From Arctopsyche grandis (taxonomy: Eukaryota; Arthropoda; Insecta; Trichoptera; Hydropsychidae): a stretch of DNA of 64,000 nucleotides. A program made the translations under genes and the position numbers. A model generated the notes under the pieces. The model did no database searches and was not told the origin of the DNA. It was given only the letters and a program-made list of their open reading frames with translations. The stretch spans positions 19,395,685-19,459,684 of the forward strand of contig NC_135356.1 in the NCBI RefSeq assembly GCF_051622035.1. The letters are read 5' to 3'. Shown here piece after piece: positions 14,017 through 25,799 of this stretch (position 1 is the stretch's first letter; every line of letters begins with the position of its first letter).

Positions 14017-14773
14017 TAAATAAATAAATAAATAAGAAGTGAACAAAACCCCATCGAGTTAAACTATTTATATAATTTTAGCCATTTATCTATGTACATA
14101 ATTTAAAAATACATTCTTAATTACTTTACTCTAAAAGTTTATGTTTAACTTATATGTACTGTCCCTCACAGAAGTGTCTCCTTGCACCTCGAAAGAATGC
14201 ATCCTCGGTCTTAGAAGACCTGATGCACTTAGGGAGGGCATTGTATATGAACACACACACCCCTGTGAAAAACACCCCCAGATGTCTTATTTTTTCTTAC
14301 TCTACTCGAAACTAATTTGTCCTTATTTCTAGTATAAAAACTATGTATATCTCTATTCCTTATTGTATAATCCTTAAATTACTTTAAAGTAGAAATATTC
14401 CACATCTTGCGAATGGAATATACACGCATTCGTTTGTGGTTCAATACAAATTCATCTAAATACGAATCAAAACGGGCACGCGTTGTGCCAAATTGACGCC
14501 TCATCTTTCTTTTCACACGCATCCACATATCTTCCACATTTTGCGTATGTATTTCACTATCATTTGGATTCACGAAATTATAACCACTTTATAATTTAGA
14601 GGGTCCGCCCTGTCGAGAATTCCGGCTTTTACCCAATTGTATTACTATAGACCAGTGGTTCTTAACCTGGGTTCGATCGAACCCCACGGGTTCGGTGAGT
14701 TAGTCTCAGGGGTTCGGCGGAAATTCAGCAGAGCTAGGTTGAACAGCAACTCTTCAGAACAACAACATTCTTA

Positions 14774-14995
14774 AAGTTTTGGTGTCAACAAATGGTAACG
14801 TACCCTGTTATTGCTAAGAAATCTCTGGAGATTTTTATACCGTTTGTTACTACATATCTTTGCGAGCAATCCTTTTCGAGGATGCTGGACATAAAAACGA
14901 AGATAAGGAACAGACTTTGTTGCGAAAATGACACGAGAGTGGCACATGCCAAGGTGAAGCCGCTCTCTGAAAGGCAAAAACAGAAGCCACACTGA
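14774..14995 (+). pseudogene. hAT transposase C-terminal fragment
   Basis: An open frame encodes the end of a hAT transposase of the type often annotated in insects as SCAN domain-containing 3 or ZBED5-like. It contains IPFVTTYLCEQSFSRMLDIK followed by TKIRNRLCCENDTRVAHAKV. The segment TTYLCEQSFS..L..IKTK.RNRL belongs to the hAT dimerisation (C-terminal) domain. The frame is open from the ATG at 14792 to the stop at 14993-14995, giving 67 residues. The BED zinc finger and catalytic core are missing because of the internal deletion. It lies just inside the left TIR of the hAT element, in the expected orientation with the C-terminus to the right. Confidence 0.8.
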
Positions 14996-15167
14996 TTTGC
15001 AGTAAATATTCATTATTATGTTTTTGTTTTTGCGTGAAAATCATGTTTTAATGGTTTTGTTCTTCGAACACAGTGATTTTCGATCTTAGCCTTCCGATAT
15101 TTGCGTTTTCGGTAATTTCACATTCCGGCTCGTCACGGAGACCGGTAAAATATGTATATACCTACAT

Positions 15168-15330
15168 CAGTGGCGTGCGCTGAAATTCTCTCTCTTTTTG
15201 TCGTACAGCCTTAATTAATGTGCACGAACGGGATACAAGAGGAACAGTCTGTCCCTCTTGTATCCTGCGCGTGCACATTAAGTAAGGCTGTACGACAAAA
15301 AGAGAGAGAGAATTTCAGCGCACGCCACTG
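15168..15330. mobile_element. 163-bp palindromic MITE (hAT type)
   Basis: Almost the whole element is an inverted repeat. The left arm starts CAGTGGCGTGCGCTGAAATT, the right arm is its complement ending AGCGCACGCCACTG, and the arms meet near 15248. The 8-bp duplication ACCTACAT flanks it at 15160-15167 and 15331-15338. CAGTGGCG ends with an 8-bp duplication indicate hAT mobilisation. The arms show only a few differences, so it is relatively young. Confidence 0.9.
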
Positions 15331-15385
15331 ACCTACATATGTTTTGAATTTGAAAAAAATCATATTTTATTTACTCGCGTCGCTT

Positions 15386-15425
15386 GTTATCTGTCTGATA
15401 AATTCTAATTTATCAGACAGATAAC
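15386..15425. repeat. Perfect 19-bp inverted repeat (hairpin)
   Basis: GTTATCTGTCTGATAAATT, a 2-bp spacer CT, then the exact complement. It lies between the MITE and the LINE fragment. Confidence 0.9.
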
Positions 15426-15779
15426 AGAGTTTATAATGTTAATGGGATCCGGAAGTTGAGACTCGTCCCAATTATCAATTTCTTCCAGTATCTCTGCAAT
15501 AGTAAAATTTCATTCTCTGGAAAAAAATATGTGTCATTATACTAAAGGGTCAAATACGACTTTGATTTTTTTTCCAGGAATATGAGATATGTAAACGCAA
15601 TTTCTCTTATTCATATTATACAATAAGTCCTACTGTATTAAAAACATAAAGATAAATAAAAAATATGTAAGAATAAAGAACTTACATATGTTTTCTCATA
15701 TCTGCAACTCGAAAAGCGTTCGACGTTGTTCCCTCAAAACTCCAAAGAGAACTGATTATATTTCGGGTGACTTTCTTAA

Positions 15780-15840
15780 AATTCATCACTAGACACCCGA
15801 TAGTCATAGTGTTATCCATTGTTCCATTGTTGAAAGGTTT
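15780..15840 (+). repeat. Fragment of the TTATAA-associated MITE family
   Basis: ACTAGACACCCGATAGTCA followed by TAGTGTTATCCATTGTTCCA matches the end sequence seen at 29895-29943. It is a short, diverged fragment inside the hAT nest. Confidence 0.5.
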
Positions 15841-15989
15841 TACGACCGGCCTGAGTGATCCCTTTATTTTACGACGCAAAAGTGTAAAATGACGTGAACG
15901 ACCGATTTGGCATACATCGTGTAAGTTCATAACCGACCGTTTGGGTTTAAATGGGTTATACATTTTATATACATTTTAAAAATCCTTTC

Positions 15990-17211
15990 TTTTGACAATC
16001 TTTCTGTCAGGCGACGACATACTGATGCTATATTCTTCTTTAAGCTCATAAACGGTTTCCTTGATTGTTCTGATTTACTGAATAAGGTTAATTTCAGAAT
16101 CCCAGTTCGGTACTCTAGACGCGTTGCACTCTTTTCACTTGATCCTTTCAATACTAATTCCCAAAAATATTCTTATCTGCAGCGCGTTTATCGTATGTTT
16201 AACGGAGAGCTGAATGAGGTTGATCTATTTGGTATTTCCCTACATCAATTCAGGTCTAACATCAAGAGAATCTTGACCGATTGATTCATTCATTAGCCAG
16301 CAGCGTGGCTCGGTCGTTAAGCTTCTGCTTAACACTGAGAGGCGCCGAGTTCGATCCCTTGAGCTGACCTCGATTGAAAAGAATTTTTCTGAGTATATCT
16401 GTAATGCTGCTGGTCAGACCAGGATTTGTGACTCCTGGTTGATCGTTTCCTATCAGAGTTTGCCAATTTTCTCTGATTTCATTGTTGAAACGATTCCCGA
16501 TTAAAAATTGGCTAAAAATCCTTCCTACCCACTATATCACCACTATTTGAGTATGATTAATGTAAATATTACAATAAAAAAATGTAAGTACAATTCATAG
16601 ATGTCTCGTTAATTGTCGAGTTTAAGTCAGTGTCTCGTAATTTAGCGACTTATGTATATAATAAAAAATGCTGTATTGTTTGTAATTTGGCCAGGAAGGC
16701 GCATTGGGGTTTACCTGTAATGCCTTCCTGGTATGAAATAAAATAAATAAATAAATAAATAAATAAATTTCTTCTCCTATTCTATTTTTCCAATATTTCC
16801 AATATTTTTATACTTTAGTTTAGTTATGTAATGTGCTATTTAATCATATTATAGCTTTCATTCTTTTCCTTTTCATTTGTTTATTTTGTATTTACCTTTT
16901 TCATTTGTTTTATATTTGTAAATTTCAATTTCTTCTTATATTCTATTTTATAACCTTCTCCAAATATTTTAATACTATAGTTTAATTATGCAATGTTCTA
17001 CATATTTTGTCATGCCTTTATTCTTTACTTTTTAATTCGTTTTCCTTATATTTATCTTTTTCATTTTTGTAAAAATCTATTATTGGACTCGGATGTTACA
17101 TATATTATTTATTTACTATTTGTTTTTTTATACATATCTATGTACATCCTGTCTGTTGATTTTTCAATTAATAAAATAAAATAAAATAAAAATAAAATAA
17201 AAAATAAGAAC
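15990..17211 (+). mobile_element. Jockey/CR1-like LINE, 3' end (copy 1), interrupted by a SINE
   Basis: The + strand from about 15994 to the TGA at 16282 encodes the C-terminus of a non-LTR reverse transcriptase: SVRRRHTDAIFFFKLINGFL, DCSDLLNKVNFRIPVR, LQRVYRMFNGELNEVDLFGI, SLHQFRSNIKRILTD. The pattern RR...D..F..KL.NG.-D...LL...-F..P.R, then Y...-N, then -DLF..SL..F is the usual tail of CR1/Jockey-clade ORF2. The 3' UTR continues to an (AAAT)n/(AAAATA)n tail at 17168-17211. A SINE interrupts the 3' UTR at 16295-16768. The second copy at 23022-23693 lacks the SINE. RT catalytic and endonuclease regions are absent. Confidence 0.8.
16295..16768 (+). mobile_element. tRNA-derived SINE, family 1, copy 1
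   Basis: The head holds a Pol III A-box-like segment (TGGCTCGGTCG, 16306-16316) and a B box (GAGTTCGATCCC, 16347-16358). The body includes AATGCTGCTGGTCAGACCAG and TTCCTATCAGAGTTTGCCA. The 3' end carries a GCCAGGAAGGC ... GCCTTCCTGG stem, then an (AAAT)n tail. The boundaries come from comparison with the empty site in LINE copy 2, whose reverse complement reads GATTGATTCATTTCTTCTTC without the insertion. No perfect target duplication is visible. Confidence 0.85.
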
Positions 17212-17329
17212 CAATGCTATAGACTAAAATTTTACTTTTTATGCTTAAAATATTTCTTAACCTACATAATACACCGCATTTTGGTAAGGTCGTAGCGACA
17301 CTTTTACGTGGATTTGAGACTTGTATTCG

Positions 17330-18343
17330 CATACTTTTGAGAGCGGGAGAGCGCGCACACGCGTAGAGCGTCGGCGGCGTCCCGCCACCTAATAAAAGTA
17401 ATAAAAGACGCCAAACTTCGTCGATTCCCATACAAAGTGGAACTGGCGTGTCGTGTCGTGTCGTGTCGTGTCGTCCTTTCGCCGGCTTTTCCCTTTTTAC
17501 TCTGTTTTCCTTCGCGGCTGCTCTTTCCTTCCGCTCGCCACGAGCGCGCGATCCCTTTTCCCCCCACGCGTTCCGTTCGCTCGCCGAAGCCCCGGTCAGA
17601 AGGTGGATCGAGCGGTAGAGGGGGTGCGCGTCGACCAATGGCAAGCCGCGCGGCGCTCGCGCACATGCAACGACACACTTTTTTAAGCGAAACGCAGCGC
17701 TCCGATTGGTCGACGGGCGTTCGGAGGCGGGCCCGAGGCGGCGACCTCGACCGGTTCGGCAGCTTCGTCACAGCGAGCGCTCCCAGTCCGCGTCGACAGT
17801 CGAACGCGAACGGTGCCAGCGTACGCGCGCGCGCACTACACACACACACCAAACTACAACCCCTCGTGCTAAATTCGCCCACTAAAATAACGAAAACAAA
17901 TACGCATCCTGATATACCACAGATGCACAGTGCAATATGTTAAAGAGGGCGCGCACCCACTCAACAACGACGGCGACCACAACCCAGAAGCACCACCACA
18001 ATTCGTGATAAATAGTTTAAAAAATAGCCGCGATGTTGTTATAACGACGGGATGAGGCACCGACGCGTCAGAACGACGAAGACGACGACGACGACGCCTA
18101 CGACGACGGTGGCGACGACGTCGCGGAGAAAATGTGACTGTTATTATAATAATTTATCGTAATAATAATAAAATGAAGTTAAAAAAGAACACCGTATTAG
18201 TTACAACGAATAAAAACGTTATTACAATAGCGATAACTGTAAGGTGATTGTTCTTTATATAAAAAAAATTAGTCAAGATTATTAAATTAGTGTTTTAAGG
18301 CGTTGTTGTTTGTTTCTCCACGTGTAAAGTAAAATAACCGAAG
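17330..18343 (+). promoter_or_regulatory. CpG-rich promoter and 5' UTR region of the Iroquois gene
   Basis: This is the most CpG-rich stretch next to the gene, and it leads into the start codon at 18344. It contains a CCAAT box (GTCGACCAAT, 17630-17639) and its exact inverse (ATTGGTCGAC, 17705-17714), 65 bp apart, which suits NF-Y binding. A GTGTC pentamer repeat lies at 17448-17474 and a CGA-rich run at about 18075-18120. No TATA box is obvious. Initiator-like CAGTC/ACAGTC motifs occur at 17784-17801 without a good DPE, so the transcription start is not fixed. A very short upstream ORF (ATG at 17922, stop within seven codons) would lie in the leader if transcription starts upstream of it. 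Open frames on both strands here follow from the GC-rich composition and show no recognisable protein. Confidence 0.65.
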
Positions 18344-18391
18344 ATGGCAGCGTATGCACAGTTCGGTTACACGTATCCGCCGGCTTCACAG
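18344..18391 (+). CDS. iro: Iroquois-class homeobox gene, coding exon 1 (N-terminus)
   Basis: This exon encodes the first 16 residues of an Iroquois (TALE-class) homeodomain transcription factor, a nuclear DNA-binding protein that patterns body regions, sense organs and eyes in insects. The peptide MAAYAQFGYTYPPASQ matches the typical N-terminus of insect Araucan/Caupolican-type proteins. The start ATG has A at -3 and G at +4, a good context. The exon ends with a complete codon (CAG) followed by the strong donor GTGAGC at 18392, so the splice phase is 0 and joins in frame to exon 2 (ASQ-LLVQ). The upstream DNA is CpG-rich, as expected for a promoter and 5' UTR. Which paralogue this is (ara, caup or mirr) cannot be decided here, so the symbol is a family label. 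The exon is short, but together with exon 2 the identification is strong. Confidence 0.9.
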
Positions 18392-21300
18392 GTGAGCTTA
18401 TTATTATTATATTTTTTTTTTTTTTGTTACCTATTTTATTTCATTGTGTGTTTTGAATGTCGGCGATCGATGCGTACTGCTCGTCGAGTTTTGCGCCTAA
18501 GTGAGTCCACCTTTCGCTTTGCTAATAAATTAAACCGGGCACACACACCTGCCGTCGCTCGACGATCGCCGTGTCCGCGAACGCAATCCTTCCGACTATA
18601 AATAAGACTACTATCGACGGTGAGAATCGTCCTTAAATGTGTCCCTTTTTTTCGACCGCGGCCCTGACCCCTCTCTCACTTTAACGAAGATCGATATATT
18701 GAACGCGCGGGAATAACGAAGCACGTCCTCTCGCTTATGCACACTGTATATATTTATAAAAGTGTCATAGCTACAGATTCATTCGCTTTTAAATTATATA
18801 TATATGTATTTATTAGACGCGTCTCGGTAGCTGTCGTGTTATTCTTGTACTTACACACATATCATTATTATAAATGAATGTGCTCATTAAAGATGTAATA
18901 GTGCAGCTGTATAATAAAAATGTTGTACTGTGATGATGGACATTTTTTGCAAATTTTGTTCGATCAGCTGATGGAAAATAGAGAGATTTAACTTAAAATG
19001 AATCAAATTACTTTTAATGATACCGATATTTAGAGGAATGATTTTATTGCTAAAATTAAAATGCGATAATAATCTTGATGAATAATAATTAAGTAGGCAT
19101 AATAAGATTTTATTAACTATGAATGCATGCATTTTTAATAGGCTTAGTTAGGTATATAAATCGGGTGCTTAAAGATGTAATTTTATTTAAATAAAATCAA
19201 AACTACATCTTATCGCCGTCGGACGTCATGCGTAACATTGTAAATATAACAATTCCATATAAAATAAGTTTTTTTGTCGTTTAAATTATTATAATTATTA
19301 TTTCGGTGTGTACTTATGTACACATATAACCGAGATGTATAATACTTTCATCTGGTAAATATTCAATTATATTAGATACCAGCCTATCTATGCAAATGAA
19401 ACAATATTTATTTTATTCAGAACGGTTTTGATTATCTTAATTACTCGATTTATTTATTTACATACCGACGCAGATATTGTAGATATTTTTAATCGGGAAC
19501 GTCGTTAATGAATATTTATTTGAACCGCTATATCGGATGCATGAAGACACGACATAAATAATATGTAGACTCGTAACGTTCTGAAGTGTATCGAAAATAA
19601 AATGGAATGTTTTAATTAAGCACTTAATATACTGTAAGCGAGCCGAACTTAGTATAAAATATTGATAATATCATCTGTCATTAATACATATGATTATTGC
19701 TAATAGTGTAAGTAAATATACACATTGATAATTGATTTCATAATATCTTGAAGTAATGTACCACTTTTATGGTATAGATTTTTTTATTGTTCAATTTCAA
19801 TTCAGAATTAAATGGATTATGGGGCAGTAAATAAGTGAATAGTCAATCAGACGACTACCGTTCACTTATTATACGTAGATAGGTTATCCTACACCCACAC
19901 TCGATGCTGTAAAAAGGCGATCGGATCGTGTATCCCGTCGTTCCGTTGCTGACCAATTTCGTCGGCGCGTAAGTGACTGTCGTACAGGTAGTCAAATCAT
20001 TAAAATACCTAATAATACGTAATAATGATAATCATTCGCCCTGAACACGGTTGTTCGAGCCGCGAACAAAATAATATACCCCGGGGAGAGGACTCGTCGA
20101 GACCCGCGGCCCATGGCCCGTTTATAAATATTTACACATTTCTTGCGCGCACTTCGGGTCTGGACCGGTCCCATAATGCCGAATGTGCTGAAATGAGGGT
20201 AGTTGAGGGCTTTGCGACAGTAAATATGCCGAATAAATCGGTCCTGGGGAAAAAATGGCGTACGGCTCTTTTCGTGGTTACAAATCTTTTGAGCCTATAT
20301 GTATTTAATTAAACTTATTTAATAATTGTGATATTTGAATGTGTCTACATATGTACATACATACATATAAATTTATGTTTCCATTTAAGTTTTTAATTAA
20401 TTATTTAATTAATTTTTAATTAATATAGTTGATTGATTTAAAAAAAGCAAACCAAGATTTAACGATGTTGATGAATCGTAGTCATACTTTGGAATTTTCT
20501 AAGGATTTCGTATTTATACATATGTAGATAAAAAAAAGTTATATGATGCTCGTTTGAGTACATATAATCCTACTGAATACTTGGGTAGGGATTAGGATTT
20601 AGAACAATGAAATAACAAAAATTTTACAACATTGATCAAATTACTAAATAACTTTTTTTAGTGTATTTTACTTATCTGAATTATATATATTATGATTTTA
20701 ATTGTTTACAAGTAATTGAGAAAAAAATATCATTAATCTTTTATTCAATACTTCACATGATTGATATTTTTATGATTGCAACTTAATTATTGCTTTTTAT
20801 ACAATTTACATAATATAATACATACTGATGTTATTACTCTTAATACATCAATTTTATAAAATAATAGATATAGTTTATAATGAAAATTGATGAATTCATG
20901 GTTTAAAATATATTATGCTTATTTTTTTATAAATTTTTAAGTATTTATTTTAAAATATTGTGTGTATTATTATACATTTTTTACTGAATAATAATAACAA
21001 CAAAAAAACTATTAACGTGCAACAAAAATAAATATCGTGAATCTGTATTTCTGAGTCGATGGTGGTTGATTTAAAGAAAACTGTTTTATATGTTTATTCC
21101 GTTCTATGATATATACTTTAATTAAATCGTAAGAGTAGTTGTCGTTGAGATTGAGGGGCTATAAAATACCCGAGGGGTTGGAAAAAGACGACATCGTCAG
21201 CAGGCGTGTGTAAATATTTAGCTCACTCGAAATCATTTGCGCCTCAGCTTTAATTCTCACAGATAGGTACTGCATATGTGCATATATACGTACATTTTAA

Positions 21301-23021
21301 AAATATTTTTAATGTGATAATAATAATCGACCGATCTCATTGTGCCGTAGACATTATTGTCGATGCAGACCGCAAACTTTTAAATGTATTCAATTGAAAA
21401 GAGTCGAAATGACGTGTGTGAGTGGCGTCGCATTTGACACATTTTCCCATTGTGCCCTTTTTAAATAAAACGGCACTATCGAATTAATGTCCCAATATAA
21501 ATAACCTTCCACGTTTACGATTTAGGTTTTCATTGTTGTGCCCTCAAACACAGAGGGGATATATCCACACACAGATGGGGTTTCGAAATATCCCCCTTTA
21601 TTCAATTATACACTTTTTGTGCAGTGTGAAAGCAGAGTGTATTTCGAACGATGATGATATACATTTATATAATAAATTTACTTTGCACTTTGTGTATTAT
21701 ATCAACTTAACGTTTAATAGAGACGTTAGCTTAATTGTTGATTTTATTAAACCGTTTACAATATATTTACCTATGTATGTATGTGTGTAGATATGCTTAA
21801 TATGTTGAAATGTATGGTTAGGTGCAATACATATTCATAACGAATTGTATGTACATAGAGTGTAGTATGATATAGGTACATACGTATTCAGTTACTTTAT
21901 GATCATTTATATGTATTTAAATACATTTAATGATTTGAATACACTTGTGCAATACAATGCATGCATTGTGTTCATCGGAGACAAAGGCGAACATAACTTT
22001 TAAAACTCGCCTATCTATTATAATATTATAAATATACTATTTTTTTTATAATTGCTTGGCCATTGGTAATGTGTGTGCGTGAATATCGCTCTCGAGATTC
22101 GTATACATATAAAGTGCTTCATTAATAAAATATTCATTGACGAAAAGGCGAACGATAAAAACATAATGGATCAGTGAAAGATCCGAAAAGCGAGTAGGAG
22201 ATGTTATTATTATCGATTATCATATAATTACGGGGACCCCGACATTGAATACATTAGCCTACTGGTGCACACGTCGAGTAGTTTAGACATAAAAATCAAA
22301 TTTAGAGGCAAATGAGCAATATTATATTCATACGAAAAAATGATTGAGCTCAAATTAGGTTGCATCACCGGTAACCGAGTCGCTTCTTAGCGTTTTTAAA
22401 TCTCATTTTGTTTTTGTTCCGATTTTAATACCTATCTACATAAACGATTTTATAAAACGGCTTACGTATCTGAATGTTATCACGTTGGAAAAAAATCCGC
22501 TCGAAGTTGCTGCCGGTTTAAATTTTCGATTCAAAGATACCAATTTTTTAGGATTTAAATGAATTAATGTTTCAAATTTTCCTTAAATTTTATGTAAAGT
22601 AAAATTAAAATCAAAACATCGCCGAAGAGCTTGTATCATTTGTAATTTGTTTAAGTAAAAAAAATCTATACATATATAAATACGCACGTATATATGTCTA
22701 TATACTTATACAAATAATTTATAGAAATAATAATACGTACCTCAATGATGAATAATGTTAATAATAACAAAATTTAATTTGCTCTTCACCAAGCATGTTT
22801 AGAACCATAGATCTTATTTCGCCTGGAAAATATTTGATAGAATCTGATCTATAATATAATATTAGTAACTATTTAGAAGGATAAAAAAATAATTTTAATT
22901 TTTATGTACATACATGCATACATCCATACATATGTAGATACTCGCATGTAAAATGAGATTTATAAATTTATTCATACAATCCAACTTCAACTTCATACAT
23001 TATATAAGCATTATTTTTATT

Positions 23022-23693
23022 TTATTTTATTTATTGAAAAATCAACAGACGACAGGATGTACATACATAGATATGTATAAAAAAACAAATAGTAAATATA
23101 TAATATATGTAACATCCGAGTCCAATAACAGATTTTTACAAAAATTATAAAAAAAATGAAAAAGATAAATATAAGGAAAACAAATGAAAAAGAATAAAGG
23201 CTATAACATAACAAAATATGTAGAACATTGCATAATTAAACTATAGTATTAAAATATTGGAAAAAGGTTATAAAATAGAATATAAGAAGAAATTGAAATT
23301 TACAAATATAAAACAAATGAAAAAGGTAAATACAAAATAAACAAATGAAAAGGAAAAGAATGAAAGCTATAATATGATTAAATAGCACATTACATAACTA
23401 AACTAAAGTATAAAAAATATTGGAAAAAGGTTATAAAATAGAATAGAAGAAGAAATGAATCAATCGGTCAAGATTCTCTTGATGTTAGACCTGAATTGAT
23501 GTAGGGAAATACCAAATAGATCAACCTCATTCAGCTCTCCGTTAAACATACGATAAACGCGCTGCAGATAAAAATATTTTTGGGAATTAGTATTGAAAGG
23601 ATCAAGTGAAAAGAGTGCAACGCGTCTAGAGTACCGAACTGGGATTCTGAAATTAACCTTATTCAGTAAATCGGAACAATCAAGGAAACCATA
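23022..23693 (-). mobile_element. Jockey/CR1-like LINE, 3' end (copy 2)
   Basis: Reverse-complement copy of the LINE 3' end at 15990-17211. It starts on the - strand near 23693 inside the GFLDCSDLLNKVNF coding segment, passes through the same stop and 3' UTR, and ends in an AATAAAATAAAAT tail at about 23022-23045. It is uninterrupted at the point where copy 1 carries a SINE. It is 5'-truncated and within intron 1, antisense to the gene. Confidence 0.85.
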
Positions 23694-24561
23694 TTATAAT
23701 AAATAGTAGACATTTATATAATTTATCTAATTTGACTTACTTATAAGGTAATTAATAGTTGATATCTATTTACTTAACTAATTGCGAATTGACAGTACAC
23801 GCAATTTAATATTTTACGTAGAGAAAGGTTAAAAATAAACAATTTAATCAATTAGCATTTTGTATCGTCACAAAGTGGTACTTATTTCATTACAATTATA
23901 TGTTTGTCAAATATTGCTAAATTTTAAAGTTTTTTCGACAGTCATCATTACAGCAAGCTGTTGGTTTCAAGATAATTTCATCGAAACAAAAATGTCTTAA
24001 AATCATTCCATTGCGCATACATTGTGCAAATATTAAACGTTGAACGGTTTTTTTGTAATGTTGATTTAACGAAATTTGCACTGTTAGAAAGTCAGTTTAC
24101 TTTGAGAGACATCGGAAAGGAAAAAAAAATACTCAAAACGGGGAATTGCGCAGTTGGGCTTTTCGTGCGAATCTTGTATGTAATTTTATTATTATACATC
24201 AACGAGACATGAGCATGCACATGCACAAAATGGCGGTCGGCGGTGAGTTTCGTGAAAGCTTGAGAAAGCTCTCTCGTCGTTTGATCGCCGTTTTGATGGG
24301 ACACTGTCCACTGGGACATGACACTCGACACATACACACATTTACCTATGCATACATACAAAGTTGGATATAAAATACAACAACAAAAATGAGCCTGTTT
24401 TACCTTCATCATCCGCGGACAACAAACAGAGGGGACCCTCTCTTTTACTCTCCGTCTCATCAAGGGTAAGTGTGGCAAACATTTGCCTTCCACTCGGAGG
24501 AGACGAGGACTCGTATCATTTCTATTAGAAGGCAATACGGACCGCTCTTATTGAACAAATA

Positions 24562-24565
<4 letters not shown>

Positions 24566-24609
<44 letters not shown>
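24566..24609. repeat. (GT)n microsatellite
   Basis: 22 GT dinucleotides without interruption, in intron 1. Confidence 0.98.
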
Positions 24610-24611
<2 letters not shown>

Positions 24612-25473
24612 ACATTATATAGCTCACTCGAAACTAATTTGGAGCTTTCAATAGCTCAAACGGTCGTTGCTCGTGTAAGATTGAGAAATGGATTAAAAAT
24701 CACCGAGGCGCAATGCGGAATTGTACGTGTTTATTTTTCAATGCAATAAATGCGTTTGTGTTTACACTTGATACAATTCACGATTTTGTTTTATTGCAAG
24801 TAAAATCATATCGTTATATGTATTTCATATGGCGTTTTACGATTTGGCATTAGATTACTCTTGAAACTGCGGTTTGTGTTGGGACTATGAAACGTAATCC
24901 TTATTTATTAACATATATTTAAATAGGGTCATATATACATATATACATAGATACTTACCCAATATTAAGTTATCATTTTTGTTATTACTATTTTTTATAT
25001 CATATTAAACCCTTGCTTTTTAAATCTATTGTACATACGTACATATGTACATATAAACGTACGTTGAATGCTTGCGTTACAAAGCTTCATTATGAAACGG
25101 TCGATAAAATAAATACACGTATAAATCCGAAGTACCTACGCTAAAATACAAATTATAACACAATTTTAATGCAGTGTCAATTAAATACACCTACATATGT
25201 ACATATACTTAGGTACATACACATTTGAATATAAAAAAAATGTTGGGCTTTAAAGTTATTTAACTAAACCTAATGGTTTATACAGATGTATTAAAACATT
25301 GTTACACACTTTTGAAATGAAATTGACGAAAATGAATTACATAAAAAAATCATAGTATCAAGAAACAACGAAGAGGCACCCAGAAAGCGAACGGTCTAAT
25401 TTTCATTGTTGGTTATCTTTAAAACTTAACAAACTAAATAAAAGCTTTTAAAAATTAGTCGACTTTTTATTAT

Positions 25474-25521
25474 TTCTCATATAATACACACATACATAAT
25501 ATGTAGTGTATTATATGAGAA
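25474..25521. repeat. Hairpin-forming inverted repeat
   Basis: TTCTCATATAATACAC and its exact complement (16-bp arms) with a 16-nt spacer. It could be a MITE remnant or fold as an RNA hairpin. Nothing shows expression. Confidence 0.7.
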
Positions 25522-25799
25522 TGTGCCTATTGTAGAATGTGTCGATGTTAAATAAACAGGCAAGCCCGTATCGTCTGCAATCTTCATGCAGAATCTAAAT
25601 AAATGTGTTATAATGTGTTTTAATAATATGTATTGACATAGCACTAATTACTATGCACTCAATAATCTCACTCAGCCAAACAACGGAGACTTTTCAACCG
25701 GTTTTATTTTTTGCACGGTATGACGATAAACAGTGTTTAAACCATAATAATATGACGCATTACAAAACAAAATGTGGATTTTAATGAGTCGGCCGACTA

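Larger units (their letters stand above)
14653..17216 (+). mobile_element. hAT-family DNA transposon, internally deleted and invaded
   Basis: The left terminus CAGTGGTTCTTA (14653) and the right terminus TAAGAACCAATG (ending 17216) are inverted repeats with one mismatch in 12. They are flanked by the identical 8-bp duplication CTATAGAC at 14645-14652 and 17217-17224, the hAT signature. Inside the left end is GGGTTCGATCGAACCCC, then a transposase remnant (14774-14995). The remaining interior holds later insertions: a 163-bp MITE, a LINE 3' end and a SINE inside that LINE. The right TIR directly abuts the LINE A-rich tail, so only the terminal 12 bp or so of that side are left. Immobile unless supplied with transposase. 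Confidence 0.75.

Noticed and set aside
15682..16151. Two - strand ORFs of 93 and 74 residues
   Set aside because: Antisense to the LINE ORF2 tail or across MITE fragments. The + strand reading gives a recognisable RT C-terminus.
17168..17943. ORFs of 158-192 residues on both strands over the promoter region
   Set aside because: Overlapping open frames on both strands follow from CpG-rich, stop-poor DNA. Arg/Ser/Pro-rich peptides without known domains.
24092..24535. 147-residue - strand ORF in intron 1
   Set aside because: Low-complexity, His/Cys-rich translation with no recognisable motif. It overlaps an equally open + strand frame.
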